Source of the DNA: Erigeron canadensis
Lineage: Eukaryota; Streptophyta; Magnoliopsida; Asterales; Asteraceae
Assembly: GCF_010389155.1 (NCBI RefSeq)
Contig: NC_057762.1
Span: 5,257,513 to 5,321,512 of the forward strand
Direction of reading: 5' to 3'
DNA length: 64,000 nucleotides
A program made the position numbers and the translations under genes. The notes beneath the pieces were generated by a model, which was given only the letters and a program-made list of their open reading frames with translations, did not search any database and was not told where the DNA came from. Below are positions 21,179 through 31,767 of the stretch, one piece after another (position 1 is the stretch's first letter; the number at the start of each line of letters is the position of its first letter).

Positions 21179-22897
21179 ACTATGGTTGGACTGGAAGTGA
21201 AGGTTGTCACGAAGGCAACCAACCTTCCACCGTTACACTTATGGGTGGGTGGACGAAACCTAGTTGCGCAACTCTCTAACTACAGGCCTCCACTTTCGAA
21301 GTAAATAGTAGTGTACCGAAAAAAAACGGGTTGAGAGAACTCAAGCTCATCATAAAACATTTATCACATTGAACATACGAAACAATTTCAATTCATAGTC
21401 ATATCATCAAAAATCATTTTTTATATATATATATGTATATAAAAGCAATTTCATTTATATATCATGTTTTTCACCCCGGTAGTTAAACACATGAAATAGT
21501 TTGAAAGGGGTCTATGACTCACTTGTTTCGAGGGTGATATAGAGCTGTTCAAATGCGTGAAGAGCGCCTAGTGGTGTAGTCCCTTAAGCAAGCCTAAACC
21601 ATGATATTCAAATATATACACAACGTAAGTGTGTGTCGCATGAACTAGTAAACTAGATAATGAGATGTTAGTAGACTTGCCCATCTTTGGTTGTTGTTTA
21701 ATTATGGATTTCAAGTGCATTATATTGTTCACATCATTTGGTTGGAAGATGTTTGGTGGTGAAGGTCATTTGTACGATTTTATACGTTTATTGGAATTTC
21801 GGTAGTTTGACTTGGTTTTATATATAATTTCCATTGCATACTTTGTTTGATAATCATATTTGACATTTGTGTTCTTATAATAGGTATGTGGATATATTTT
21901 ACTGATTTATTTTATTCATTTAATTTAATATTATTTAATTAATTATTTATTTATTTTATGGATTTATTAATTACATAATTCCTTATAACTATTTTTAGGC
22001 TCTTAAATTGTCTTTAAAATTCATGAATAATTATATATGGATTATTTATTGATTTTTATGCTTCTTGATTTATAATTTTATGATTTACACTTATATTTAT
22101 GCATTTCTATTTAAATATTTAATAATAGTGATTAATTAGTGATTTTTACTTAATAATTTACCTTTAAATTGTATAGTTCTTGTTCCTTTACTTATAATTA
22201 TTTTTCCCCAGTAGGTTTTGGTCACTTTCAACATTAGTTATGTAATTTTGATTAGATTCATAATTTATACAATTTAATAAATAATTTATATATCTTTTAA
22301 TTACTATTTTAATTCATTAAATCATAGAAATTCTTACAAATCACCACAAAAGCTTTTGTCCAAAAATCCCAGGCCTTTTTGGCAACTTATATCAATAAAA
22401 ATTTATATCAATTCAACCTCTCTTGTTGTAACACCCCGACAGCGGCGGAAAACTCGGGATGTAAGATAAAGCATACGCGCACATGGATGTTACATAGGAA
22501 TACTAAATGAGTGCTTAGAATAAACATAAATAGTCAATTTCACAACCAAACAAGCATAGTAGTAGTTATTACACACAAGTTCAACAAAGATGATCAATTC
22601 AAGTATGAAAAGTCCCACGCAGGGGATACGATTGGGCATATTGCCACCAACTACAAATTACAAGCATGCAAACTCCAACCCTAAATCCTGAAGTCTGCTA
22701 ATAGTCCCATGCTACCACACCTAGCCACGATTAGCCTGATTACCTGAAAGGAATACTTAAAAGAGTCAACACAAAGGTTGGTGAGTTCGTAGGTTTGAGT
22801 ATAAACAAGTAGTATAAAAGCATTTTTTTTGCCGTCAATAGATCTCAAGTGTAAAGTAGTATGTAGTGGCTAATGACCAACTTGCACATAAGTAAGC

Positions 22898-23230
22898 GAG
22901 CACACACAATCCTCGATAGGACCGGCTAATAGTACCAGTAGAGCACACACAATCCTTAATAGGACCGGCTAATAGTATCAATAGAGCACACACAATCCTT
23001 AATAGGACCGGCTAATAGTATCAATAAAGCACACAATCCCTAATAGGACCGGCTAATAGTATCAATAGAGCACGCACAATCCTTAATAGGACCGGCTAAT
23101 AGTATCAATAGAGCACACACAATCCTAAATAGGACCGGCTAATAGTATCAATAGAGCACACACAATCCTTAATAGGACCGGCTAATAGTATCAATAGAGC
23201 ACACACAATCCTTAATAGGACCGGCTAATA
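22898..23230. repeat. 43-bp tandem repeat, 8 copies, in the solo LTR
   Basis: Units begin GAGCACACACAATCCTTAAT and contain AGGACCGGCTAATAGTA. Copies start at 22898, 22941, 22984, 23027 (41 bp), 23068, 23111, 23154 and 23197. The last is cut after GGCTAATA. Confidence 0.95.
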
Positions 23231-23718
23231 TGTAACAAGTAGTCAAAAGCCAGAGAGTAGTAAAAGTAGTTACGGCATGTATAAAAGCTTAAGTAATATT
23301 CCTTTCACCCCGAAATAAGTAAAGAAAAAGGGGCTACGAAGACTCACAGTGATCTGCTACAAGCGTAGTTCTACAAGCACAGGGTATAAGCACAGATATA
23401 GTAAAATATATCTACTCGAATCCAAGTATGTCTTGATGTCAACCTAATCACAAACCATTGAGCATAGATGGATACATGTATTAGTTCTCGTGATTATTTA
23501 TTTACTAAGTGTCCTTGATGTACTGATGATTTGGTTCACTAAAGATCCTTAAACGTTTGACTCAACAGTGTTTTTCATACACTAGACTCGTAATGAACGT
23601 CTTTAAACTCGCACTTTGATAAACAAGATCGAATGTCTTGATTATACCTTAATTAGGGTTTCCTTGTACATGATAGACTTGGATTACAACTAAGTATAAA
23701 ATCTGATTTCTACAACTA

Positions 23719-23922
23719 ACGAAGATAGACCTTAAATTCGTTAGGTGTATCTGAACGAAGATAAACCTTAAATTCGTTAGGTGTATCTGAACGAAGATAA
23801 ACCTTAAATTCGTTAGGTGTATCTGAACGAAGATAAACCTTAAATTCGTTAGGTGTATCTGAACGAAGATAAACCTTAAATTCGTTAGGTGTATCTGAAC
23901 GAAGATAAACCTTAAATTCGTT
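23719..23922. repeat. 36-bp tandem repeat, 6 copies, in the solo LTR
   Basis: Units start at 23719, 23755, 23791, 23827, 23863 and 23899, with core ACGAAGATAAACCTTAAATT. Between repeats the word AAATTCGTT recurs, and looser copies of it continue to about 24000. The middle copies are identical, so expansion was recent. Confidence 0.95.
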
Positions 23923-26076
23923 TGAGGACTTAAGTTTGTTTGGAGCTTAAGTTCGTTTTGGAAGACTTAAATTCGTTTCTAGGATACTAAATTCGTTTTA
24001 AGTGTTTTTAGGACGAATTTGGGACTGTTCTAACAAAAACGAGGGTTTTGAAGATTAAAACATGTTTACGACCCAAATTTGATCACGAAAAGGTTACTAA
24101 ACACTTTTAGACACAAACCCACTAACTTTTAACACGATTTTTACACCAAAAATGGACCAAATCATCAAGAACATACACTTGAAAAGTAAACTTTTATTTT
24201 GATAAAAATCTCAAAATTTGCTGTCATTACCTGAAAATAGATACTAGAAATATGTTTTGATCATCACAAGGAAGCTAAAAATGCAAGAAATCTTGGTTTA
24301 ACAACTCAAAATCAAATGATGAATTTTTGTGGGTGAAGATGGTGAATGTATGTGTGTGTTTTTAGAGAGAGAGAGAGGTGAGATGGAAGGAAAAATGGTG
24401 AAGAAGTAGAGAAAATGGGGTTTTCTAACCCTTTTATAGTTTTCCCTTAATTAATGTTTCTAATAATTGTAGGGTCTAAATAAAACATTTTTGGACTAGA
24501 ATTTCTTGAATACAATCGCTTACGTCTTGAAACCTAACATTCTTATCATAATAGACCATAGACGCGTCTTATAATTTAAGATTTAAGAGTGAATAGACCT
24601 TCATGTGAGCACATATTCGAAACTAGAACATATCATGGATTTATTCAAATTATTTCTAAGGCGGTTGTTACACTTGTGTCTTTGTAATTTGAGGACTTTT
24701 AAGCATAAAAATCGTTTACCGAAATAACGTTTTAAGCCTCATTTCTTAAGCAATTTAGGTACTTCAAAAAGGATTTTTTCTCTTGTTTCATTTTGTCCAG
24801 AAAGTGCATCATATTTTGATGGTTCAAGTCGTGAGAGTGGTGGTGGTGTGATATATGTAATTTTGTGCTTTCGGTTAGTGATTATTTGACCCGAAAAGGT
24901 GATTTTTGAGCTTAATCTTGCCATGCATCAAATGACTTGACTTTTATACTTTTGAAACACATTATTTCCAGTAGGTTCTTCATATTTTCTTGGCCATAAG
25001 ATTATGGTGCATGTGTGTGCTCAAAATGCATTTTTGCAAGCTTTCAGTTTACGATTTCAAGCATATTTTAACAAGTTTTGATTGAAGCTTTATATCCTTG
25101 ACATTTTGTAAATTTTTCCAGAATATTTAACATCAAGATTAACATATTTTTCACTTATGACAAGCCTAGCTTCATCTCATAATCCAACAAAAGATCCAAC
25201 TTTCTTAAATCTAACAAACATGCAATTATCTCAATATTTTGACAATAAATCTTCATCATACTTTCATTCAACAATATAAAAATATTCTTTTTATGAACAT
25301 TTCCAGAAAAAATATGTATAAAAATCATATAGAAACATATTCATCTTTTCATGCAAAAAGTCTCTTTACAAACTATCATTATATAACCACACTTTTTGAT
25401 GCAAACTTTTATGGATCTATCAAGACAACATCAAATACATCTTTTCATGAAATTTTTCAGAAAATATAACTTCAATATATATATAAATATGACCATCTTT
25501 CAAAGGAACAATCATTTTAAAAGTTATATAATTTATATCTACACTTTTGGGTCTTAAACTAGTTGAATCCTTGGATCTTTCTTCATGAATTCAACATGCA
25601 TGAGCATGGAAAAAAAGATCATATCAACTTTGCCTTCATCAAGTGTACATTCAAAAGAAAACATAACCTTTTGATAAAACCTTTTTAATATAAACAAGAA
25701 CAAGATTAATCTAGTAAAGAGATGAAGATATATATACCCTTGATGACCACGTTTTTGTTGATGAAAAAGTGCAGAAAATTTGTGACCTATGAAGCCTCCA
25801 ACAACCCTTATTCAAGCCTTAATACAACCCTTAAACTATGCTTACAATAACCCTTGCTTAATCTAGCCTAAACCCTTATTATTAACAAGTGTTTAGATGA
25901 GTTTTGCTTTGTCTTTCCTTTGTTCTTTGGTTGGCCGAATTCAAGAAGAAGAAAGGGAGGGGAGAAGAGTTTTCTAAAGAGAAAATAAAGTTGGTGTGTG
26001 TAGAAAGTGAAGAGTGTGTTGAGTTTCAAGGGTGATCTTGGAAGGATTAAGAATTCAAAATGTGGTGTGTGTGTGT

Positions 26077-26102
26077 GGGGGGGGGGGGGGGGGGGGGGGG
26101 GG
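26077..26102. repeat. Poly-G run of 26
   Basis: A run of 26 G follows a TG repeat. The equivalent place in unit C (near 28791) has only about 7 G. Both precede CGGCCAAA, so the run expanded in unit B only. Confidence 0.95.
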
Positions 26103-26582
26103 ACGGCCAAATGGGGTGTATTGAAGGGGTTTCTCATTTATTTATTTTTTTTATAAAAGTTGTAAGGATATTTGTATAAGGTGTATGTATATATTTTGTA
26201 AAAATACTAATTTGTATAGATTTGTAGTGTAGGTGATTTACTTAATCTAGCATAGGTATGTATATATGTATGTACCGTGTATATATATATATGTATGTAT
26301 ATATATTTTTGGTGTTTTAATTTGTTACATGGCTCATTGGTTGTAAATCTTGTATTTATATTAAACATATATACATATACTTATTATTATTCAAGCATTT
26401 TATGTACATAAAGAACTTACAATTATTTCAAGGTTTTCATACTATTTCCATGATCAAATATTATTTAGTTGACTTGATGGTTAAATTGTTGGGCATTTAT
26501 AAGTAATTTTGATAGCTAGCTCAACCTGTGAGACTTATATTATTATTTATAATTTAATCGAATATCAACTAAAATTAAGTAC

Positions 26583-29270
26583 ACACAACGTAAGTGTATG
26601 TAGCATGAACTAGTAAGCTAGATCATGAGATGTATGCTAGTGGACTTGCCCATCTTTGATTATTATTAGATTATGGAGTTCAAGTATATTATAGTGCTCA
26701 CATTATTTGGTTAGAAGACATTTGGTGGTGAAGGTCATTTCTCATTATACGTTTTTGTTCGTTTATTGAAATTTCGGTAGTTTGGCTTTGATTTATATAA
26801 TTTCCATTGCATACTTTGCTTAATAATAATATTTGACATTTGTGATCTTATAATAAGAATATTAATGAATATTTCTGATTTATATTTATTTATTCAATTT
26901 AATATTATTTAATTAATTATTTATTCATTTTATTGATTTATTAATTAAATAATTCCTTATAATTACTTTTAAGTTCTTAAATTGCCTTTAAAATTTATGG
27001 ATAATTATTTTGTGATTATATACTGATTTTTATGCTTTTTAATTTATAATATTATGATTTGTACATTTATTTGTGCATTATTTTTAATTAATTCAATAAT
27101 AGTGATTAATTAGTGATTTTTACTTAATCATTTGCTTTTAAATTATATAACACGTGTTTCTTGGCTTTTAATTATTTTGCTACAGTAAGTTTAAACTACT
27201 TTCACCATTGGTTATGTAAATTTAATCAAGTTCATGATTTACATAATTTATTTATTAATTTATATATCTTTTATTTACCATTTAAATTCATTAAATCATA
27301 AAAATACTTAGAAATCACCATGTAATGCGTTGATCAAAAATCTCAGCCCATTTAAGCAACTTTTATCAAGATAATTTTATATCAATTCAATCTCTCTTGT
27401 GTATAGCTCAATTTGAGGACTTTAAGATTAAAAATCGTTTACTGAAATAGTGATTTTAACCTTATTTCTTAAGCTATTAAGGTACTTCAAAATGGATTTT
27501 CATTCTTATTTCATTATCCACAGTAAGTCCATCATATTTTGGTGGTTCAAGCCGTGATAGTGGTGGTGGTGTGATATGTGCAATTTTGTGCTTTCGGTTA
27601 GTGATTATTTGACCTGAAAAGGTGATTTTTGAGTTTTTTAGTGTCATGAACCATACAAGTTGAGTTTCTATAATATTATATCACTTTTTCACAGTAACTT
27701 TGTGATATTTTGAAGATCATTTGAATATGGTGCATGTGTGTGCTTAAGATGCATTTTTTTGCATGTTTTCGGTTTATAATTTCTAGCTCATTTTAACATG
27801 TTTTGATCCAAGCTTAATATCCTTGTTATTTTATGAATTTTTCCAGAATATTATCATCAAGATTAACATATTTTTCACTTATGAAAAGTACATATCCATC
27901 TCATAATCCAACAACAAATCCAACCTTCTTAAATCTAGCATTCATGAAATTATCTCCACATTTTAACAACAAATCTTTATCCATCTATAATCCATCAACA
28001 TAAAAACATATTTTTATGAAAATTTCCAAAAAATATGTGCATAAAAATTATACAAAGCATATTCATCTCCCATGCAAAAAGTCACTTTACAAATTATCAA
28101 CATATTACAACACTTTTTGATGCAATATCCAACAATAAAAAGTCTACTTTTTAATAAAATTTCCAAAAAATATATCTTCAAAATATGTGAAAATATAACC
28201 TTCTTTCAAGGGGAAAATCACTTTAAAAGCTATTTAATCTATAACTACACTTTTAGGTCTTAAACTAGTTAAATCTTTGGATCTTTTTTCACAGATTCAA
28301 CATGCATGAGCATGGAAAGAAAGATCCTATCAACTTTGCCCTCATCAAGTGTATATTTAAAAGAAACATGAAGAAAACATGAACTTTTGATAAAACCTTT
28401 TAACATAAACAAGAACAAGATTAAATCTAGTAAAAAGGATGAAGATTATACCCTCTTGAACTTGGTTTGGATGATGAAAATATGGCAGATTTTTCGTGGC
28501 TTGTGAGGCTCCAACAACCCTTATTTTAACCTTAAAACAACCTTAAATCCTTAGCTTACTATAAGCCTTGTTTAATCTAATCTAACCCCTATTATTAATA
28601 TAAGTTAATATTGATTTTTCCTTCCCTTTTCTTGTTCTTCCTTGTGCCGTGACCAAGAGGGAGAAAAAGAGAGAAGAGAGAGTTTTCTTGAGAAGAGAAA
28701 TGCTAGTGTGTGAAGAGTGTGTGAGAAATGAAAGTTTCAAGAGAGATTTAGTGAAAATGAAATTTTTGAAATGGATGTGCGTGAGTGTATAGGGGGGGCG
28801 GCCAAAAGGGGGAAAATGAAGGGGTTTTCTTCTTTTTTTAGTTAAATATAGTGTAAGTATGTATGTGTATGTATGTATTTAGATGGATAATTGTATTATA
28901 AGTATAATGTATGTATAAGTAAATATAAATAATTGGTTGTGTCCAAGAGTATGCATATATGTACATGTGCCGTGTATGTATATATATGTGTATATATTTT
29001 TGGTGTTTTAATTTGTTACATGGCTCATTGGTTGTATTTTTATATTTATATTAGGCACATAAACATATACTTATTATTATTTAACCACTTTTATGTACTT
29101 TAAGAGTTATAATTATTTTTGGGATTGCTCATGGTATTTCCATGTCCAAATAATATTTAGTTGGCTTGATGATTAAATTGTTGGACATTTAAGAAAAATT
29201 TTGGTTGTTATCTCAACTTGTGAGACTTTCGTTATTATTTATAATTTGATTAACCGTTAATAAAATTTTT
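26583..29270. repeat. Tandem unit C of the ~2.7-kb duplication
   Basis: This is the second copy of the unit described at 21618-26582, without the solo LTR. It preserves the empty target site near 27390. Beyond 29270 about 160 bp of single-copy LTR sequence leads to TGTTACA at 29428. Confidence 0.75.
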
Positions 29271-29439
29271 GTTCAATGGTATTTTATAAATTTAATTTAG
29301 AACTAACCAATAGCTTTGGATTGCTAATTTAGGGCATTATCCAATAGTTTTAAGTATAACTATGTCTTGCGGGATCATAGACAACATAACTAGTACATAT
29401 ATTATATTTAAAAAGTAAGGTTGTTACATATTATATATA

Positions 29440-29494
29440 TTATTACTATTTATTATAATTTAGCTACCGTACATCATACGGGTATTAGGACTAG
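29440..29494 (+). mobile_element. Helitron-like 3' terminus
   Basis: The sequence CCGTACATCATACGGG folds into a small hairpin, followed after a short gap by CTAG and then T at 29495, the Helitron 3' pattern. A close relative ends at 51881. The 5' part is not traced and may be cut by the LTR end at 29428. Confidence 0.45.
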
Positions 29495-29989
29495 TAATAT
29501 ATAAAGGATATTTTTTATCTTGTAAAAGCTAATTATATTTTTTGCATTATTTTGTATTTTCCTAGTTCACATTACAAAAAAAAAAAAGGAATATTTTAAA
29601 AAAAATATATAAATGTTTCTAGTCTTGAATTGTAATACAAAATATGAAACTAAGATTAAAGTAAGAGGAAATTTTGTATTATACCTCGGGATTAAACTCT
29701 GAAACTTAAAAACATGTCTATAAACGACTCATTAAAACCCAATGATGTGGAATTAGCCGCCATTGAAGGTTTGCTTTAGAGATCTTGACAAACCTCATCT
29801 TTCCTAATAAGAATGCTCCTGTAACAAACTATATAAGTATTTATTTTGATTAAAACTTAAATATACATATATAAATGTATTTCAAAATCAAAGTACAAGA
29901 GATCTCTAATACCAATTTATTCTTCAACACGTTGTGTAATGCATCTGGCGCGACAAAATTACAGGCTGAAAATAACTATATAATTAATT

Positions 29990-30330
29990 GATTTTATAAA
30001 TGAATAAGAACAACATAAACTCAAACAAAATTTCTTGTAGATACAAATCTGAGCAACTACCTTTGAAAACAGTCGGATATCTTATTTATTGTTGAAAGAC
30101 AGTGTAAAACAGAGAGGGGAGTGAAAAGTGAAGTCAAGTGAATGAATGACTGAACTATCAACTGATAAAACCCTAAACGCCTAATGCTGTTGGTGGGCCG
30201 ATTATTTTCTTTCCTTTCAAATTTAATAAAAGGTTGGGCCGATTATTTTCTTTCCTTTAAATTTAATCAAAGGTTGGGCCTTTTGTATTAGTTGCTCACT
30301 CCTATCTTCCAGGTCACACTTTTACCGTTT
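29990..30330 (-). promoter_or_regulatory. Orphan housekeeping-type promoter and leader exon
   Basis: On the minus strand there are three site II-like GGCCCA boxes (30280-30275, 30240-30235, 30199-30194) and a telo-box TTTAGGGTTT (30178-30167). A leader-like stretch follows, ending CAAAG|GTAGTTGC near 30060, and then TTTTCAG near 29968. These elements are typical of promoters of ribosomal-protein and mitochondrial-protein genes. No coding continuation is found to the left, so it is a promoter without its gene or of a non-coding RNA. A 41-bp unit containing GGGCCGATTATTTTC is duplicated inside it. Confidence 0.45.
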
Positions 30331-31484
30331 TCCCACGCTAATTTCAATTTTTTGTTAACTAACATTACCTTATGGGTTGGCTATCAAGGTCCCTGTGCAT
30401 GGATCAAACATGTACTAATTAACAACTAACTAGCAGTTAAAAGAATAAAATATACCATGGTGACGCAGACGGAATAAAGATAAATAATTGATTATGTTGA
30501 TTCAACGAATACCCAGAAACAATTATTCTAAAATTCGTTGATTCTAAAAAGAATACCGAAATTTAGGGATTTTCACACAAACACGCACATGTGTAAGGGG
30601 AAAAAAATGAATTTTTGATTTAACATGAAATGATCATTTCCCCATGTCTAAATACATATAAATAAAGCTGCAAAATTCTAATGGGCCCTAAAATACAAAT
30701 GGGCCGAAAGTTATAACCAAAAGAAAGTCCAAAAAAAACGAAAAAACATACAAAATGGTCCAAAACTCATAAAAAAAGGCCGTTTCGGGGCTCGAAGGTC
30801 GACCAAACCACCTTTGGCAGTTTGCAACTTGATGCGTCTCATTTCTGCGGTCGTTTTGACTGGTCACACGCCCAAAACGGACCCTTCTAGCAAAAGTTAT
30901 GCCCATTTTTGTGGTGGCCTCTTTTTGTCTTGCTTTTCTAAAAACAAAAGGCCTAGTCTTCAATGGTTGGACTTGGGCCTGCATCACATAGCCTAGTCAT
31001 TTCTTAACAAGATGTCTACTCGAAAAGATTAAGAGAAGAAACAGGACTTCTGACACTAGGCAATAGTTTATAACTTATTTCAAGTTTTTTAAGAAAATTT
31101 GCAAATCTTTGATAAGTTAAGAAACTTTCTTGAAAACTGCCTTATATGGTACAAGAACTCAATGAGGCCGTTGAGCTACTTAGAAAGACACAACGGGTCA
31201 TGCAGAGTAATGTTATGACGTCACGATGTAAGAATGTAGTTTGTAACGTCTTACTTTTGCTATATGATAAGGAGTATGTAGGTGTGTAGCTTGTTGTCTG
31301 CTTGCCTTCTATTTCTATGTAATGACTTGTCTTCTATTGGTTGTCATACGTGTTGAACCACATTTGGTGCTGCACATATGGCTGCATTAATAAGTGGACA
31401 TTCTTATGTTTTTCGTCCTTAAAAAATGTCCTCTAAACTTTTCTTCAACTAGAGTTGTTTCTCTACCCCTTGTTGTAACGTGTC
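30331..31484. other. Intergenic DNA, possible LTR remnant
   Basis: No supported gene. The 99-codon minus frame at 30688-30987 lacks a domain and overlaps GGGCC-rich, LTR-like sequence (about 30455-31010). Confidence 0.4.
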
Positions 31485-31639
31485 ATCTTATGAGCCAACG
31501 TGGGGTTAGCCCACATGGTAGAGGCTTGTGTCTGTTGGGGTAGACCAAGGTTCAATCCTTAGCATCGGGTAATAGTTGTGTTTGGAGTAGTGTAGTAATT
31601 AATAGATTTGTTCAAAAAAAAAAAAAAATCTAATGAACC
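31485..31639 (+). mobile_element. tRNA-derived SINE with target duplication
   Basis: The body 31497-31627 has an RNA polymerase III A box (TAGCCCACATGG, 31507-31518) and B box (GGTTCAATCC, 31549-31558) at tRNA-like spacing, and ends in a run of 15 or more A. Flanks ATCTTATGAGCC (31485-31496) and ATCTAATGAACC (31628-31639) match at 10 of 12 positions. Confidence 0.75.
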
Positions 31640-31767
31640 GTAAATTATGGGCTTGATAATTGTCTTTTTGATGTTTTTGTTTTGTTTTTAAGCTTGTGAA
31701 TTCGAATTTCTGGTTTTATTGCCGTTTGATAAAAAAATTTATGATGTTTTTGCTTTGTTTTATAAGT

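Larger units (their letters stand above)
22427..24672 (-). mobile_element. Solo LTR with perfect 5-bp target duplication
   Basis: It opens TGTAACACCCCGACAGC and ends GGTTGTTACA, with CTTGT on both sides (22422-22426 and 24673-24677). Unit C has the uninterrupted site near 27390 (TCTCTTGTGTA), confirming insertion after the tandem duplication. Length is 2246 bp. A minus-strand TATA box (TATAAAAG, 24431-24438) followed by a pyrimidine-rich leader agrees with minus orientation. No internal region remains, so it is a recombination product. Confidence 0.85.
21618..26582. repeat. Tandem unit B of a ~2.7-kb duplication, carrying a solo LTR
   Basis: Unit B starts ACACAACGTAAGTGTGTG and aligns by eye along its length with unit C (26583-29270). 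Shared landmarks include GGTGGTGAAGGTCATTT, CTTTCGGTTAGTGATTATTTGACC and GTTACATGGCTCATTGG. Removing the solo LTR and one target duplication leaves 2714 bp. Divergence between units looks like 15-20 percent, so the duplication is old. Confidence 0.75.
20538..29428 (-). mobile_element. Long 5' LTR, internally duplicated and with nested insertion
   Basis: On the plus strand it opens TGTAACACCCCGACTAAGG and closes AAGGTTGTTACA at 29428, so the ends form TGTAACA/TGTTACA inverted repeats. Of the 8.9 kb span, 2.25 kb is a solo LTR insertion (22427-24672) and about 2.7 kb is a second tandem copy (26583-29270), leaving a unit of about 3.9 kb. The LTR start and PBS spacing suggest Ty3/gypsy affinity. 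It carries no coding sequence. The pairing of these two ends is inferred because the partner LTR on the left is only a fragment. Confidence 0.5.

Noticed and set aside
22898..23230. Possible CRISPR-like array
   Set aside because: The copies are contiguous tandem units without unique spacers, inside a plant solo LTR.
25868..26137. Proline/His-rich 89-codon frame
   Set aside because: It depends on the poly-G run and TG repeat in an LTR; unit C does not preserve it.
30688..30987. 99-codon minus frame
   Set aside because: No domain, LTR-like composition, no splice or promoter context.
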